Positions 50,808 to 61,176 of a stretch of 64,000 nt of DNA are shown piece after piece; the stretch's first letter is position 1; each line of letters starts with the position of its first letter. The DNA comes from Herbaspirillum aquaticum. GTDB lineage: Bacteria > Pseudomonadota > Gammaproteobacteria > Burkholderiales > Burkholderiaceae_D. The stretch covers positions 244,929 through 308,928 of the forward strand of contig NZ_NJGV01000006.1 in assembly GCF_002213425.1 (NCBI RefSeq). The letters run 5' to 3'. The notes below the pieces were generated by a model. It was given only the letters and a program-made list of their open reading frames with translations, did no database searches and had not been told where the DNA came from. The translations under genes were made by a program, and so were the position numbers.

Positions 50808-52238
50808 ATGTCTTCCACACAATGCCCTCGTGCGCCAGCCCCGGTGCTGGCGCCTCCCCTTGCCGATGCCGCGCCGCGCGCCGGCATGCTGCCCCTGGTG
50901 GCGCTGGCCATCGGTTTCGTCATGGCCATGCTGGACGTGACGGTGGTCAACGTCGGGCTGTCCAACATCTCCACCAGCCTGGATGCGCCCTTGTCCATGC
51001 TGGTGTGGATCGTCGACGGCTACACGCTGACCTTTGCTGCCATGCTGCTGGTGGGTGGCGCGCTGGCCGACCGCTTCGGTGCACGCCGGCTGTACCTGGC
51101 CGGGCTGTTCCTGTTCGTGCTGGCCTCGTTGCTGTGCGGGGCGGCACCCAACGGCCCCTTCCTGATCGCAGCACGCCTGCTGCAGGGCTTGGGCGCGGCC
51201 TTCTTCATGCCCAGTTCGCTGAGCCTGCTCACGCACGTCTATGAGGATGACCGCGTGCGCGCCCGCATGCTGGGCGTCTGGTCGGCGACCGTCGGCCTGG
51301 CCGCGGCTGCCGGACCGCTGCTGGGCGGCGTGCTGATCCACTGGCTGGGCTGGCGCAGCGTGTTCCTCATCAACGTGCCGGTCGGCCTGCTGGGTTTGCT
51401 GATGGCGCGCAAGCTCATTCCCCAGGTCGCCGGACACGCCCGCGCGCTGCACCTGTTCAGCCATCTGGCCGGAGTGGTGATGCTGGCGGGTCTGTCCTTC
51501 GTGCTGATCCAGGGGCCGGTATATGGCTGGGCGTCGCCGCGCATCCTCATTGCGCTGGCGGTGGCGGTGCTGGCCGCCGTGGCGCTGGTGCGCCATGAAC
51601 TGCGCGGCATTGCGCCGCTGTTGCCCAAGGCGCTGTTTGCTACACCGCAGTTTGCGGCGGCCAATGGCATTGGCTTCCTCATCAACTTCGGCGTCTATGG
51701 CAACCTGTTCTACCTGGCGCTGTTCCTGCAGCAGGGGCGCGGCGCGGATGCCCTGCAGACCGGGCTGCAACTGGTGCCGATGATGGCCGTGGTCTTCTTC
51801 GGCAACCTGATGTCAGGCCGCATGGCCGCGCACTGGGGGCCGCGCGTGCCGCTGCTGCTGGGCCTGTCGGTGGGGACCGTCTTTACCGCCGTAGCCATGA
51901 GTTTCCGGCCCGAGACACCGTACTGGCTGCTGGCCCTGGTGTGCGCGGCGGCCAACCTGGGCATCAGTACCGCCATTCCTTCCATGACCACCGTGGTCAT
52001 GCAGGTGGCCGGCAAGGCCCACGCCAACAGTGCGGCAGCGGCCCTCAATGCCAATCGCCAGATCGGCGCCCTGGTCGGGGTGGCCCTGATGGGCGCGATC
52101 CTGCACAGCGTGGAGGGTTGGAGCCTGCGCAATCCGCTGGCCTTCGGGGGGATGGCCCTGGCTTATGGCATCGCCTTGTGGCTGGTATGGCGCTTCGTGG
52201 GTGTTGTCAAGGAGCAATGGGTGACGCGCCGCGCGTGA
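50808..52238 (+). CDS. DHA2-family MFS multidrug exporter
   Basis: A 476-residue major facilitator of the 14-span DHA2 (EmrB/QacA) family. Motif D1 (MAMLDVTVVNVGL) and motif A-like LVGGALADRFGARRLY are visible. The substrate is unknown. The ATG at 50808 (MSSTQCPR) avoids a longer low-quality extension. The divergent LysR gene and the palindrome suggest induction by a substrate. A terminator follows. Confidence 0.92.
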   Translation: MSSTQCPRAPAPVLAPPLADAAPRAGMLPLVALAIGFVMAMLDVTVVNVGLSNISTSLDAPLSMLVWIVDGYTLTFAAMLLVGGALADRFGARRLYLAGLFLFVLASLLCGAAPNGPFLIAARLLQGLGAAFFMPSSLSLLTHVYEDDRVRARMLGVWSATVGLAAAAGPLLGGVLIHWLGWRSVFLINVPVGLLGLLMARKLIPQVAGHARALHLFSHLAGVVMLAGLSFVLIQGPVYGWASPRILIALAVAVLAAVALVRHELRGIAPLLPKALFATPQFAAANGIGFLINFGVYGNLFYLALFLQQGRGADALQTGLQLVPMMAVVFFGNLMSGRMAAHWGPRVPLLLGLSVGTVFTAVAMSFRPETPYWLLALVCAAANLGISTAIPSMTTVVMQVAGKAHANSAAAALNANRQIGALVGVALMGAILHSVEGWSLRNPLAFGGMALAYGIALWLVWRFVGVVKEQWVTRRA

Positions 52239-52260
52239 GTGCGGGTGTTGTTCCCCGTCC

Positions 52261-52297
52261 AACGGCCTGCCCCGACTTGCGCGCGGCAGGCCGTTTT
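52261..52297 (+). terminator. Intrinsic terminator after the DHA2 exporter gene
   Basis: An 11-bp stem (AACGGCCTGCC with GGCAGGCCGTT, 13-base loop) is followed by a short T run. Confidence 0.85.
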
Positions 52298-52378
52298 CTT
52301 GGGGATTTGTTAGGGATTGGCGGGGCAGGGCCGTAAAATAGCGCCTTCAACGAAATACGCATCAGAAAGAAGCCCCGC

Positions 52379-53335
52379 ATGTCCATCCAATGGTTCCCCG
52401 GTCACATGAACTCCGCCCGCCGCAAGGCCGCGGAGAGCATGGAAAAAGTCGATATGGTCATCGAAGTGGTCGATGCCCGCCTGCCGCAGGCCAGTTGCAA
52501 TCCCATGATCGAGCAGCTGCGCAATGCACGCCAGCGCCCTTGCCTGAAGATCCTCAACAAGACCGACATGGCCGACCCGGTGGCTACCCAAGCCTGGATC
52601 GACTACTACAACAGCCAGAAGGGCGTCACGGCCGTGGCCCTGTCCTGCAAGAAGCCCTCCGATGTGGCGCGCGTGCCCAAGCTGGCCATGCAGGTGGCAC
52701 CGCATCGCGGTACTGCCTTGAAGCCGCTGCGCATGATGATCATGGGCATCCCCAACGTGGGCAAGTCGACCCTGATGAATGCGCTGCTGAAAAAGCGCGT
52801 GGCCGCCGTCGGTGATGAACCGGCCGTGACCAAGACCCAGCAGCGTCTCTACCTGGGCAACAACATGGTGCTCACCGACACCCCCGGCATGCTCTGGCCC
52901 AAGATCGAGCATCCCAGCGATGGCCTGATGCTGGCGGCCAGCCATGCGGTGGGCAGCAATGCACTCATCGAAGAGGAAGTGGCGACCTTCCTGGCGGACC
53001 TGCTGCTGCAGCGCTATCCGCAGCTGCTCAAGGCGCGCTATGGCTTCAATACCGACGGCATGGATGGCGTGGCCGTGGTGGAGGGGGTGGCGGCCAAGCG
53101 CGGCTTCCGCCTCAAGGGCGGCGAGTACGATTTCGAGAAGGCTGCGCACACCTTCCTGCAGGATTACCGCAGCGGCGCACTGGGCCGCATCTCGCTGGAG
53201 ACCCCGCAATCGCGTGCCGAACTGCTGGCAACCTATCGGTCCACCGACAATCCCGATGCCCTGCAGGCCGAGGATGAAGAGGAAGACGACGAGGACTATG
53301 ACTGGCGAGACGCCCCGGATCACCGGGGGCGTTGA
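52379..53335 (+). CDS. ylqF: Circularly permuted ribosome biogenesis GTPase, YlqF/RbgA type
   Basis: A 318-residue GTPase for late large-subunit ribosome assembly. The motifs occur in the permuted order: G5/G4 first (NKTDMAD, about 61-67), then G1 (GIPNVGKST, about 123-131) and G3 (DTPG, about 166). An N-terminal basic MSIQWFPGHMNSARRK is typical. The C-terminus ends in an acidic run (EDEEEDDEDYDW). It is convergent with metQ, with a CTAAG-type hairpin and a bidirectional terminator between them. Confidence 0.93.
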   Translation: MSIQWFPGHMNSARRKAAESMEKVDMVIEVVDARLPQASCNPMIEQLRNARQRPCLKILNKTDMADPVATQAWIDYYNSQKGVTAVALSCKKPSDVARVPKLAMQVAPHRGTALKPLRMMIMGIPNVGKSTLMNALLKKRVAAVGDEPAVTKTQQRLYLGNNMVLTDTPGMLWPKIEHPSDGLMLAASHAVGSNALIEEEVATFLADLLLQRYPQLLKARYGFNTDGMDGVAVVEGVAAKRGFRLKGGEYDFEKAAHTFLQDYRSGALGRISLETPQSRAELLATYRSTDNPDALQAEDEEEDDEDYDWRDAPDHRGR

Positions 53336-53346
53336 ATCTGAGTTAT

Positions 53347-53401
53347 CTAAGTTTTGCTTTCCGGAAAACTTAGAAAGCGGATTGCAAAAACTAAGTTTTT
53401 T
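53347..53401. repeat. CTAAGTTTT/AAAACTTAG inverted repeat plus third copy
   Basis: CTAAGTTTT (53347-53355) and AAAACTTAG (53365-53373) form a perfect inverted repeat with a 9-base spacer GCTTTCCGG. AAAAACTAAGTTTTTT follows at 53386-53401. It lies between the convergent ylqF and metQ genes. Related motifs occur at 12043, 12118, 37387, 43786, 43825 and 49623. Confidence 0.7.
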
Positions 53402-53437
53402 GGGGATCACCGGCAAGCCGCAGATTCCCGTCCAATG

Positions 53438-53468
53438 AAAAAAGGCCAGCTCGATGAGCTGGCCTTTT
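53438..53468. terminator. Bidirectional intrinsic terminator between ylqF and metQ
   Basis: A 13-bp stem (AAAAGGCCAGCTC with GAGCTGGCCTTTT, loop GAT) has A/T runs on both sides, serving ylqF from the left and metNIQ from the right. Confidence 0.92.
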
Positions 53469-53498
53469 CGTTGATACAGGCAAGTGCGGGGTGGCGGA

Positions 53499-54296
53499 TT
53501 ACCAGGAGGTGATCACGGAACCCTTGTACTTTTCCAGCACGAACTTCTTCACTTCCGGGCTGTGGTAGGCCTTGACCAGCTTGGCGACCCAAGGCTTGTC
53601 CTTGTCGGCGATACGCACGGCGATCACGTTGGCGTAGGGACCGGTGGAGGCTTCCACGGCAATCGCATCCTTGGTCGGCGACAGGCCGGCCGATTCAGCG
53701 TAGTTGCCGTTGATGACGGCAGCGTCGAAGTCATCCAGCGAACGCGGCAATTGGGCGGCATCCAGTTCGACGATCTTGATCTTCTTGGGGTTCTCGACGA
53801 TGTCCAGCGGGGTTGCCTTCAGGCCGGCATCGGCCTTGAGCTTGATCACGCCCTTGGCTTGCAGCACCAGCAGGGCGCGGCCACCGTTGGTCGGATCGTT
53901 GGGCACGCCCACGCGCGCACCTTGTTTCAGGTCGTTGAGCGACTTGATCTTCTTGGAGTACACGCCCATCGGGAAGGTGATGGTGCTGCCCACGCTGACG
54001 AACTTGTAGCCGCGGTCCTTGATCTGCGCATCCAGGTAGGGCTGGTGCTGGTAGGAGTTGGCGTCCAGGTCGCCGGCCGAGAGGGCCGCGTTGGGCTGGA
54101 TGTAGTCGGTGAATTCGATGACCTTCATCTGCACGCCGTCTTTTTCCAGCAGCTTCTTGACCTGTTCCATGATCTCGGCGTGGGGACCGGCGGTCACGCC
54201 CATCTTGATCTGGTCTTCGGCCATGGCCGGGGCAGACACCAGGCCGGCGGCCAGGCCCAGGCCTGCGATGAATTGAATCAACTGACGACGCTTCAT
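53499..54296 (-). CDS. metQ: Methionine-binding lipoprotein-like periplasmic protein
   Basis: A 265-residue NlpA-family methionine-binding protein of the MetNIQ importer. The signal peptide ends after SAPAMA (about 26). The family string VGVTAGPHAEIMEQV-like opening and the DYIQPNAALSAGDLDANSYQHQPYL segment are clear. There is no lipobox cysteine at the cleavage site, so it is probably soluble periplasmic rather than a lipoprotein. It lies 63 bp after metI with a good AAGGAAAG site. Confidence 0.93.
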   Translation of the reverse strand: MKRRQLIQFIAGLGLAAGLVSAPAMAEDQIKMGVTAGPHAEIMEQVKKLLEKDGVQMKVIEFTDYIQPNAALSAGDLDANSYQHQPYLDAQIKDRGYKFVSVGSTITFPMGVYSKKIKSLNDLKQGARVGVPNDPTNGGRALLVLQAKGVIKLKADAGLKATPLDIVENPKKIKIVELDAAQLPRSLDDFDAAVINGNYAESAGLSPTKDAIAVEASTGPYANVIAVRIADKDKPWVAKLVKAYHSPEVKKFVLEKYKGSVITSW

Positions 54297-54359
54297 GACT
54301 TTCCTTTCGAGCTTTGAGGTGGGCAGCGGATCGCTGCCGTTTTTTATGAATTGCAGTGT

Positions 54360-55013
54360 TCAGCGGTGGCTGAGCTTGCGGACCAGCAGGTCTCCCAGGG
54401 ATTGCACCAGCTGGACGAACACGATCAGGATCAGCACCACGGCCAGCATCACTTCCGGCAGGAAGCGCTGGTAGCCGTAGCGGATGCCCAGGTCGCCCAG
54501 GCCGCCGCCACCGATCGCACCGGCCATGGCCGAATAACCGACCAGGCTGACGAAGGTGATCGTGAGACCGGCGACGATACCAGCAAATGCTTCAGGCACC
54601 AAGACCTTGTAAATGATTTGCCAGGTGGTGGCGCCCATGGCTTGCGCCGCTTCGACCAGGCCGTGATCGACTTCGCGCAGGGCGGTCTCGACCAGCCGCG
54701 CAATGAAGGGCGCGGCGGCGATGGTCAGCGGCACGATGGCCGCGGCGGTGCCGATGGAGGTGCCGACGAAAAAGCGCGTCATCGGGATCACCGCCACCAG
54801 CAGGATGATGAAGGGCGTCGAGCGCACCGCATTGACCAGCAGGCCGGCAATGCGGTTGAAGGCGACATTGGGCAGCACGCCCTTGGATTCGGTGATGTGC
54901 AGGGCGATGCCGAGCGGGATGCCCAGGAGCGAGCCGACTACGCCCGAAATCACCACCATCATCAGCGTCTCGCCGAAGGAGCTGACGAACAGATCGATCA
55001 GTTCAGATGACAT
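54360..55013 (-). CDS. metI: Methionine ABC transporter permease
   Basis: A 217-residue MetI permease with about five membrane spans. The coupling segment [20 protein letters not shown] and the [10 protein letters not shown] tail are typical. It overlaps the end of metN by 11 bp, so the two are translationally coupled. Confidence 0.94.
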   Translation of the reverse strand: MSSELIDLFVSSFGETLMMVVISGVVGSLLGIPLGIALHITESKGVLPNVAFNRIAGLLVNAVRSTPFIILLVAVIPMTRFFVGTSIGTAAAIVPLTIAAAPFIARLVETALREVDHGLVEAAQAMGATTWQIIYKVLVPEAFAGIVAGLTITFVSLVGYSAMAGAIGGGGLGDLGIRYGYQRFLPEVMLAVVLILIVFVQLVQSLGDLLVRKLSHR

Positions 55014-56040
55014 GGTTGAGCTCCTCGACGACCACGCCCTGCTCGCGCAGGTATTGCATGGCTTGGTTGATGTTGTCCTGGGTGCCGTTGGCGAGGATCG
55101 CCAGCGAGCCGAAAGCCTGGCCCTGGATCTCGTCGATCTGGCCGTGCAGGATGTTGAAATTCAGGTTGAAGCGGCGCACCGCTTCCGACAGGTGCGGCTG
55201 GTCCACATCGTTGCCGGTGAAGGCGAAGCGGAACAGGTGGTCCGTGCCCTGGCCGGCGTCGGCACGCGCCAGGCGCTCGCGCAGGCGGGCCAGCACGCCC
55301 TTGGGCAGCTCGTGGGCAATGACGTCGCCGATCAGCGCGCGGGTGACTTCATGGCGCGGCTGGCGGAACACGTCCAGCACTTCGCCCTGTTCGATCACCT
55401 GGCCGGCTTCCATCACGGCCACGCGGTCGCAGATCTGCTTGATGACTTCCATCTGGTGCGTGATCAGCACGATGGTCAGGCCCAGTTCCTTGTTGATCTT
55501 GCGCAGCAGTTCGAGGATGGAGCGGGTGGTTTCCGGGTCCAGCGCCGAGGTGGCTTCGTCCGAGAGCAGGACCTTGGGATCGTTGGCCAGGGCGCGGGCG
55601 ATGCCCACGCGCTGCTTCTGGCCGCCGGAGATCTGCGCCGGATAGCGATCGCGCAGGGCGGTCAGGCCGACCAGTTCCAGCAGGGGTTCGACCTTGGCCG
55701 CGATCTCCGACTTGCTCTTGCCGGCCAGTTCCAGCGGCAGCGCGATGTTGTCGTAGACGCTGCGCGAGGAGAGCAGGTTGAAGTGCTGGAAGATCATGCC
55801 GATGCCACGGCGCGCTTCGCGCAGCTGGGACGAGGACAGCGAGGTCAGGTCCTGGCCATCCAGGACGATGCGCCCGGAGGTGGGGCGGTTCAGCAGGTTC
55901 AGGGTACGCACCAGCGTGCTCTTGCCAGCGCCGCTGCGGCCGATGATGCCGAAGATCTCGCCCTTGCGGATCGACAAATCGACATTGCGCACCGCTTCGA
56001 CATTGCCGAACCGCTGGGTGACAGCTTGTATTTCGATCAT
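55003..56040 (-). CDS. metN: Methionine ABC transporter ATPase
   Basis: A 345-residue MetN ATPase with Walker [10 protein letters not shown] (about 34-42), signature ISGGQKQRV, Walker [13 protein letters not shown] and switch His in ITHQMEV. A C-terminal NIL domain (about 265-345) normally binds methionine for trans-inhibition. It is the first gene of the metNIQ operon. The upstream region contains nested palindromes at 56179-56217. No Shine-Dalgarno is obvious before the ATG. Confidence 0.95.
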   Translation of the reverse strand: MIEIQAVTQRFGNVEAVRNVDLSIRKGEIFGIIGRSGAGKSTLVRTLNLLNRPTSGRIVLDGQDLTSLSSSQLREARRGIGMIFQHFNLLSSRSVYDNIALPLELAGKSKSEIAAKVEPLLELVGLTALRDRYPAQISGGQKQRVGIARALANDPKVLLSDEATSALDPETTRSILELLRKINKELGLTIVLITHQMEVIKQICDRVAVMEAGQVIEQGEVLDVFRQPRHEVTRALIGDVIAHELPKGVLARLRERLARADAGQGTDHLFRFAFTGNDVDQPHLSEAVRRFNLNFNILHGQIDEIQGQAFGSLAILANGTQDNINQAMQYLREQGVVVEELNHVI

Positions 56041-56479
56041 GATGGAAAAGAAGAATGGCAGCGGGCCCCCGGGTGCCAGTGCCAGCGCGGCATCGTGGGA
56101 CGCTGCGGGCGGGTCAGGACCTCAGGTCTCCACTGCCATCAATATTTTTATAAGAAGCCGCTATTTTAAGGCGGCACGGTTATATGGGGAAAATAAATTT
56201 TCGTCTATGCATATAACTGGCGCGTCTTAGCAGGCGGCGGGAAGCCGCTTGTGCATTGGCTTTGCGGCCGGGTTGGCGGTGTGGGGAGGGGGCGGCGCGG
56301 CGCGTGGGTCTCGATGTTGCGCGAGAAAGTTGTCGAATAAGTTTTGTCGTCGACTTCATTTTTGCTTTGAACGGGGCCAGTGGCAGTGCCAGGGCTTATC
56401 TTCCTGAGTTTTTTGTCCGGCGTGCTGCAACTGCTGCAACTGCTGCAGCGCGCCGGACCCCCTCCCCGGAATCCTTCCC
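56041..56479. promoter_or_regulatory. metNIQ promoter region with nested palindromes, and leader of the toxin-antitoxin pair
   Basis: GTTATATG (56179-56186) and CATATAAC (56210-56217) form perfect 8-bp arms enclosing GAAAAT-AA-ATTTTC (56189-56202). This AT-rich block suits an operator or promoter for the met operon. CCGGCGTGCTGCA (56417-56429) pairs with TGCAGCGCGCCGG (56444-56456), with one mismatch, as a 13-bp hairpin before the antitoxin. CTGCAACTG is repeated in tandem inside it. No gene was recognised. Confidence 0.5.
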
Positions 56480-56722
56480 ATGTATGCCTTTCCCGTCACT
56501 GACCTGGCAGAGCGCCTCGACGCGCTGCTGGAGCTGGCCGATATCGACGAAGTCATCCTCACCCGAGCCGGCGCCGACAACCTGGTGCTGGTACGCGAAC
56601 CGGTCTGGCGCGGCGTGCAGGAAGCCCTGCACCTGCTGGGCAACGACCTCAATGCCGAACGCCTGCTATGCAGCCTGCTGCAGTTGCGTGCCGACCTGCT
56701 GCCGATCAGGGACACACCATGA
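56480..56722 (+). CDS. YefM/Phd-like antitoxin candidate
   Basis: An 80-residue acidic protein that starts the two-gene module with a YoeB-like toxin. The opening FPVTDLAERLDALLELADID with a following strand VILTRAGADNLVLV resembles Phd/YefM antitoxins, which bind DNA and toxin. The middle WRGVQEALHLLGNDLNAERL is amphipathic. The stop overlaps the toxin start by ATGA. Assignment rests mostly on the partner, and the family match is weak. Confidence 0.65.
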   Translation: MYAFPVTDLAERLDALLELADIDEVILTRAGADNLVLVREPVWRGVQEALHLLGNDLNAERLLCSLLQLRADLLPIRDTP

Positions 56723-56976
56723 CACCGGTGTGGATGTCTCCCCTGGCGCGCGAGGACCTGGCCTGGTGGCGCTGCCACGACCGCCGCGTTGCGCGCGAAT
56801 TGCTTCATTTGATACGCCGCCTGCGTGACGGTGCTTGCATTCCCCCCGCCCGCCAGGTGGGCTTGCCCCTGCGCTTGCCGGGTCTTTACGCGGTGCGCCT
56901 GCAGGGCGAGCACCGGCTCGTCATTGAACGCGTGGCGGGCCGGGTGGTGATTCACCAGTGTCGTTTTCACTACTGA
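56719..56976 (+). CDS. YoeB/Txe-like toxin candidate, degenerate active site
   Basis: An 85-residue RelE-superfamily protein. The YoeB hallmarks HRLVIERVAGRVVIHQCRFHY, ending in the expected HY pair, are present, with the early WMSPLAREDLAWW. The usual GKPEPLK segment holding the catalytic glutamate reads RQVGLPLRL here, so the glutamate is missing and activity may be reduced. An ATGA overlap with the antitoxin supports a functional pair. It could be a degraded or altered-specificity toxin. Confidence 0.72.
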   Translation: MTPVWMSPLAREDLAWWRCHDRRVARELLHLIRRLRDGACIPPARQVGLPLRLPGLYAVRLQGEHRLVIERVAGRVVIHQCRFHY

Positions 56977-57020
56977 GGACCGGGCCGGCAGCCTGACCAA
57001 TATGCGCGACATTGGTTGCT

Positions 57021-57049
57021 ATAAAGCGACATAATAATCTCATAAAGCG
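57021..57049. promoter_or_regulatory. Direct repeats upstream of the porin gene
   Basis: ATAAAGCG occurs at 57021-57028 and 57042-57049, exactly 21 bp apart (two helical turns), around an AT-rich stretch CATAATAAT that could be the -10. Such spacing fits a response regulator of the OmpR type. The leader to the ATG is about 150 bp. Confidence 0.5.
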
Positions 57050-57202
57050 GTGCATTTCAAAGAATGAGGCTTTTGAAGAAATAAAGTCGGTTTAGATTTG
57101 CCGTGACTTCTTGATCTTTCTTTGGGAAGTCGGGGCGTCCCGCTCGCCGTGCAGCGGTACCGCCCTTCAATCAACAGCAATCAAACCACTACGGAGTACT
57201 CT

Positions 57203-58456
57203 ATGAAAAAGTCCATCCTGGCACTGGCCGTGCTGGCGGCCTTCGGCGGCGCGGCGCACGCGCAGAGCAGCGTGACCATCTACGGTGCGGTCGATGCCAG
57301 CTTGTCCTACACCAACAAGATCTCCACTGGCGGCAAGGATACGGGCGGCCAGATGGCTCTCGATTCCGGCCTGATGAAGGGTTCGCGCCTGGGCGTGAAG
57401 GGCGTGGAAGACCTGGGCGGCGGCATCAAGGCGCTGTTCACCATCGAGAACGGTTTCAACCTCGATACCGGCGAGGCGGGCCAGAAGGGTGTGCTGTGGG
57501 GCCGACAGGCCACCGTTGGCCTGTCGGGCAACTTCGGTACCATCCTGGCGGGCCGCCAGAAAGACGTGCTGGACGACGTGGGCAGCATCACCTCCCCGGG
57601 CGACTTCGGTGGCGTGGTCAGCCGGGTTCACTCGCTGAACCTGGATCGCACCAACGGCGAGCGCGTCAACAACTCCATCCGCTACAACACCCCGAACTTC
57701 AACGGCTTCACCGGTAGCGTCATCTATGGCTTCGGCGAGGAGCCTGGCAGCACCGGCGCCGGCCAATCCTTCGGCTTGGGCGGTACCTACGCCAACGGTC
57801 CGCTGAACATCGGCCTGGGCTACTTCCAGAGCAAGATGGGCGGCAAGTCCGCCAGCGACGTCAACGGCGCGGCAGCTTGCAACGGCGCAGTGATGGCCAT
57901 GGGCAAGGACAAGATCGGCGACAAGGCGGGCGACACTTGCCTGAAGACCTGGACCCTGGCGGCCGCTTACCAGTTCGGACCGGCCCGGGTCTATGGCTCC
58001 TACTCGCGCGTGAAGCTGCCGTTGGCCAAGGTGCCCTCGGAAATCGCCGACAATCCGAAGCACAACTACAGTTTCGCTGCGCTGGCACATCCCAAGGACC
58101 GTCGTGATACGCCTCTCTACAGCATGCCAAGCGACGGCGACTTCGTCATTGGTGGCTACAACAACGAGTCCAGCAGCACGCTGGACTTCGGCGTGCACTA
58201 CCAGGTCTCGCCGGCCCTGTCGCTGATCAGCAGCCTGCAGTACACCCGCGCCAAGTTCGCACGCAGCGCCGACGGCCGTCTGCTGCAGGTCAACCTGGGC
58301 GCCAAGTACGAGTTGTCCAAGCGCACTTCCACCTACGCCGTCGTGCGCAACCTGCGCTCGTCCGACATGTACAGCGTTGGCCTGGCCAGCGACCGTGTGC
58401 CGGGTAGTGATCGCAGCCAGACCGGCATCAACGCCGGCCTGATCCACAGCTTCTAA
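57203..58456 (+). CDS. Gram-negative porin, Burkholderiales type
   Basis: A 417-residue outer-membrane porin. The signal peptide (MKKSILALAVLAAFGGAAHA) is followed by QSSVTIYGAVDASLSYT and the L3-loop-type motif RLGVKGVEDLGGGIKALFTIENGFN, both typical of Burkholderiales porins. The C-terminus ends INAGLIHSF, the aromatic residue needed for BAM recognition. Selectivity is unknown. A GGAG site precedes the ATG at 57203, while the frame stays open 81 bp further upstream. Two terminators follow. Confidence 0.95.
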   Translation: MKKSILALAVLAAFGGAAHAQSSVTIYGAVDASLSYTNKISTGGKDTGGQMALDSGLMKGSRLGVKGVEDLGGGIKALFTIENGFNLDTGEAGQKGVLWGRQATVGLSGNFGTILAGRQKDVLDDVGSITSPGDFGGVVSRVHSLNLDRTNGERVNNSIRYNTPNFNGFTGSVIYGFGEEPGSTGAGQSFGLGGTYANGPLNIGLGYFQSKMGGKSASDVNGAAACNGAVMAMGKDKIGDKAGDTCLKTWTLAAAYQFGPARVYGSYSRVKLPLAKVPSEIADNPKHNYSFAALAHPKDRRDTPLYSMPSDGDFVIGGYNNESSSTLDFGVHYQVSPALSLISSLQYTRAKFARSADGRLLQVNLGAKYELSKRTSTYAVVRNLRSSDMYSVGLASDRVPGSDRSQTGINAGLIHSF

Positions 58457-58468
58457 GTTCTGGCACTG

Positions 58469-58530
58469 CATCGGGCTCGTGGGGGCCCGATGTTTTGGCC
58501 CGCATCTGCAAGGATGCGGGTCTTTTTTTA
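58469..58530 (+). terminator. Tandem intrinsic terminators of the porin gene
   Basis: CATCGGGC/GCCCGATG (58469-58492, then TTTT) and CCCGCATC/GATGCGGG (58499-58520, then TCTTTTTTT). The second stem has exactly the same arms as the hairpin at 58633-58654. Confidence 0.9.
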
Positions 58531-58632
58531 TACAGAAAACTTTGTCCGGTTGATGCCCGGTAGACTCGGCTGCGCGCGCTGGCAGGGAGGCTTTGCATGC
58601 CAGATCCGCTGCGATCGCCGCCCAACAAAAAA

Positions 58633-58660
58633 CCCGCATCATCGCTGATGCGGGTTTTTT
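58633..58660. terminator. Bidirectional intrinsic terminator of groESL
   Basis: CCCGCATC (58633-58640) and GATGCGGG (58647-58654) with A/T runs on both sides. It stops groESL from the right. Confidence 0.9.
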
Positions 58661-58707
58661 CTTGCAGCCCAGGCCATGCGATGCATGCCCTGGGGCCGGA
58701 AGGCAAA

Positions 58708-60462
<1,755 letters not shown>

Positions 60463-60500
60463 CTATCTATATAGAAGGAAAAGGAAGGCCGGATGCCGAA

Positions 60501-60791
60501 TTACTTCTCGACGACGGCGAACAGGTCTTCTTCGCGCATGACCAGCAGTTCCTGGCCATCGATCTTCACGGCCTGGCCGGAGTACTTGCCGAACAGAACG
60601 CGGTCGCCGACCTTCACGGCCAGTTGACGGACCTTGCCATCTTCCAGGATCTTGCCGTTGCCGACGGCCAGGACTTCGCCTTGGTCCGGCTTTTCGGTCG
60701 CTGCGTCAGGCAGAACGATACCGGAAGCAGTCTTGGTTTCCTGGTCGAGGCGCTTGACGATAACGCGATCGTGCAAAGGGCGAAGATTCAT
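60501..60791 (-). CDS. groES: 10-kDa co-chaperonin GroES
   Basis: A 96-residue co-chaperonin that caps the GroEL cavity. The conserved [28 protein letters not shown] with the mobile loop (about 17-31) and the [11 protein letters not shown] dome region are intact. It is the first gene of the operon. The CIRCE/promoter block lies about 120 bp upstream. Confidence 0.98.
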   Translation of the reverse strand: MNLRPLHDRVIVKRLDQETKTASGIVLPDAATEKPDQGEVLAVGNGKILEDGKVRQLAVKVGDRVLFGKYSGQAVKIDGQELLVMREEDLFAVVEK

Positions 60792-60907
60792 GAGAACTCC
60801 TTAATTTTCAATAAGTTAGCATTGATTGCGGCGATGCCTGCAACGGTTTTCTTCCAAATGCAGCAGACGTCACCGCATGAAAAAGGGGATTGCGCCCGGC
60901 GGCGCTG

Positions 60908-60962
60908 TTAGCACTCTGCCGTGACGAGTGCTAAGTATAGGGACGGGTTGGGGAATTTTCAA
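60908..60962 (-). promoter_or_regulatory. groESL promoter and CIRCE operator
   Basis: A perfect CIRCE inverted repeat TTAGCACTC-N9-GAGTGCTAA occupies 60908-60934. On the minus strand a sigma-70 promoter lies just upstream, with -35 TTGAAA (60957-60962), a 17-bp spacer and -10 TATACT (60934-60939). Transcription should start inside CIRCE, so bound HrcA blocks it. Confidence 0.95.
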
Positions 60963-60991
60963 GGCGTCAATTGGCGTGTTTCCGTGCCGGG

Positions 60992-61176
60992 GCTGCGCAC
61001 CGGCACTCAAAAATATTCGAGGTCAATGGAGAAAAACACAGGCACGCCTCGGAATTCGTAAAAAATAGAATGCGAATCATTATTATTGCGGCTCTTTTGG
61101 ATCAGTCCGGAAGAGCCTTTTTTTATAAGCAATGAACGGCGGAGGTTCGCCAGTATTTTTATTGGACCGAAAAATA
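60992..61176 (+). promoter_or_regulatory. TonB receptor leader with Fur box
   Basis: AATGCGAATCATTATTATT (61069-61087) matches the Fur consensus of repeated NATWAT hexamers. It lies about 90 bp upstream of the likely start. No gene is recognised between groES and this receptor. Confidence 0.7.

Noticed and set aside
56041..56220. SAM riboswitch upstream of metN
   Set aside because: Palindromes are present but no recognised riboswitch consensus could be matched.
56356..57012. 218-codon minus-strand gene opposite the toxin-antitoxin pair
   Set aside because: Low-complexity Arg/Ser composition and no family resemblance; the plus-strand pair has ATGA coupling and YoeB features.
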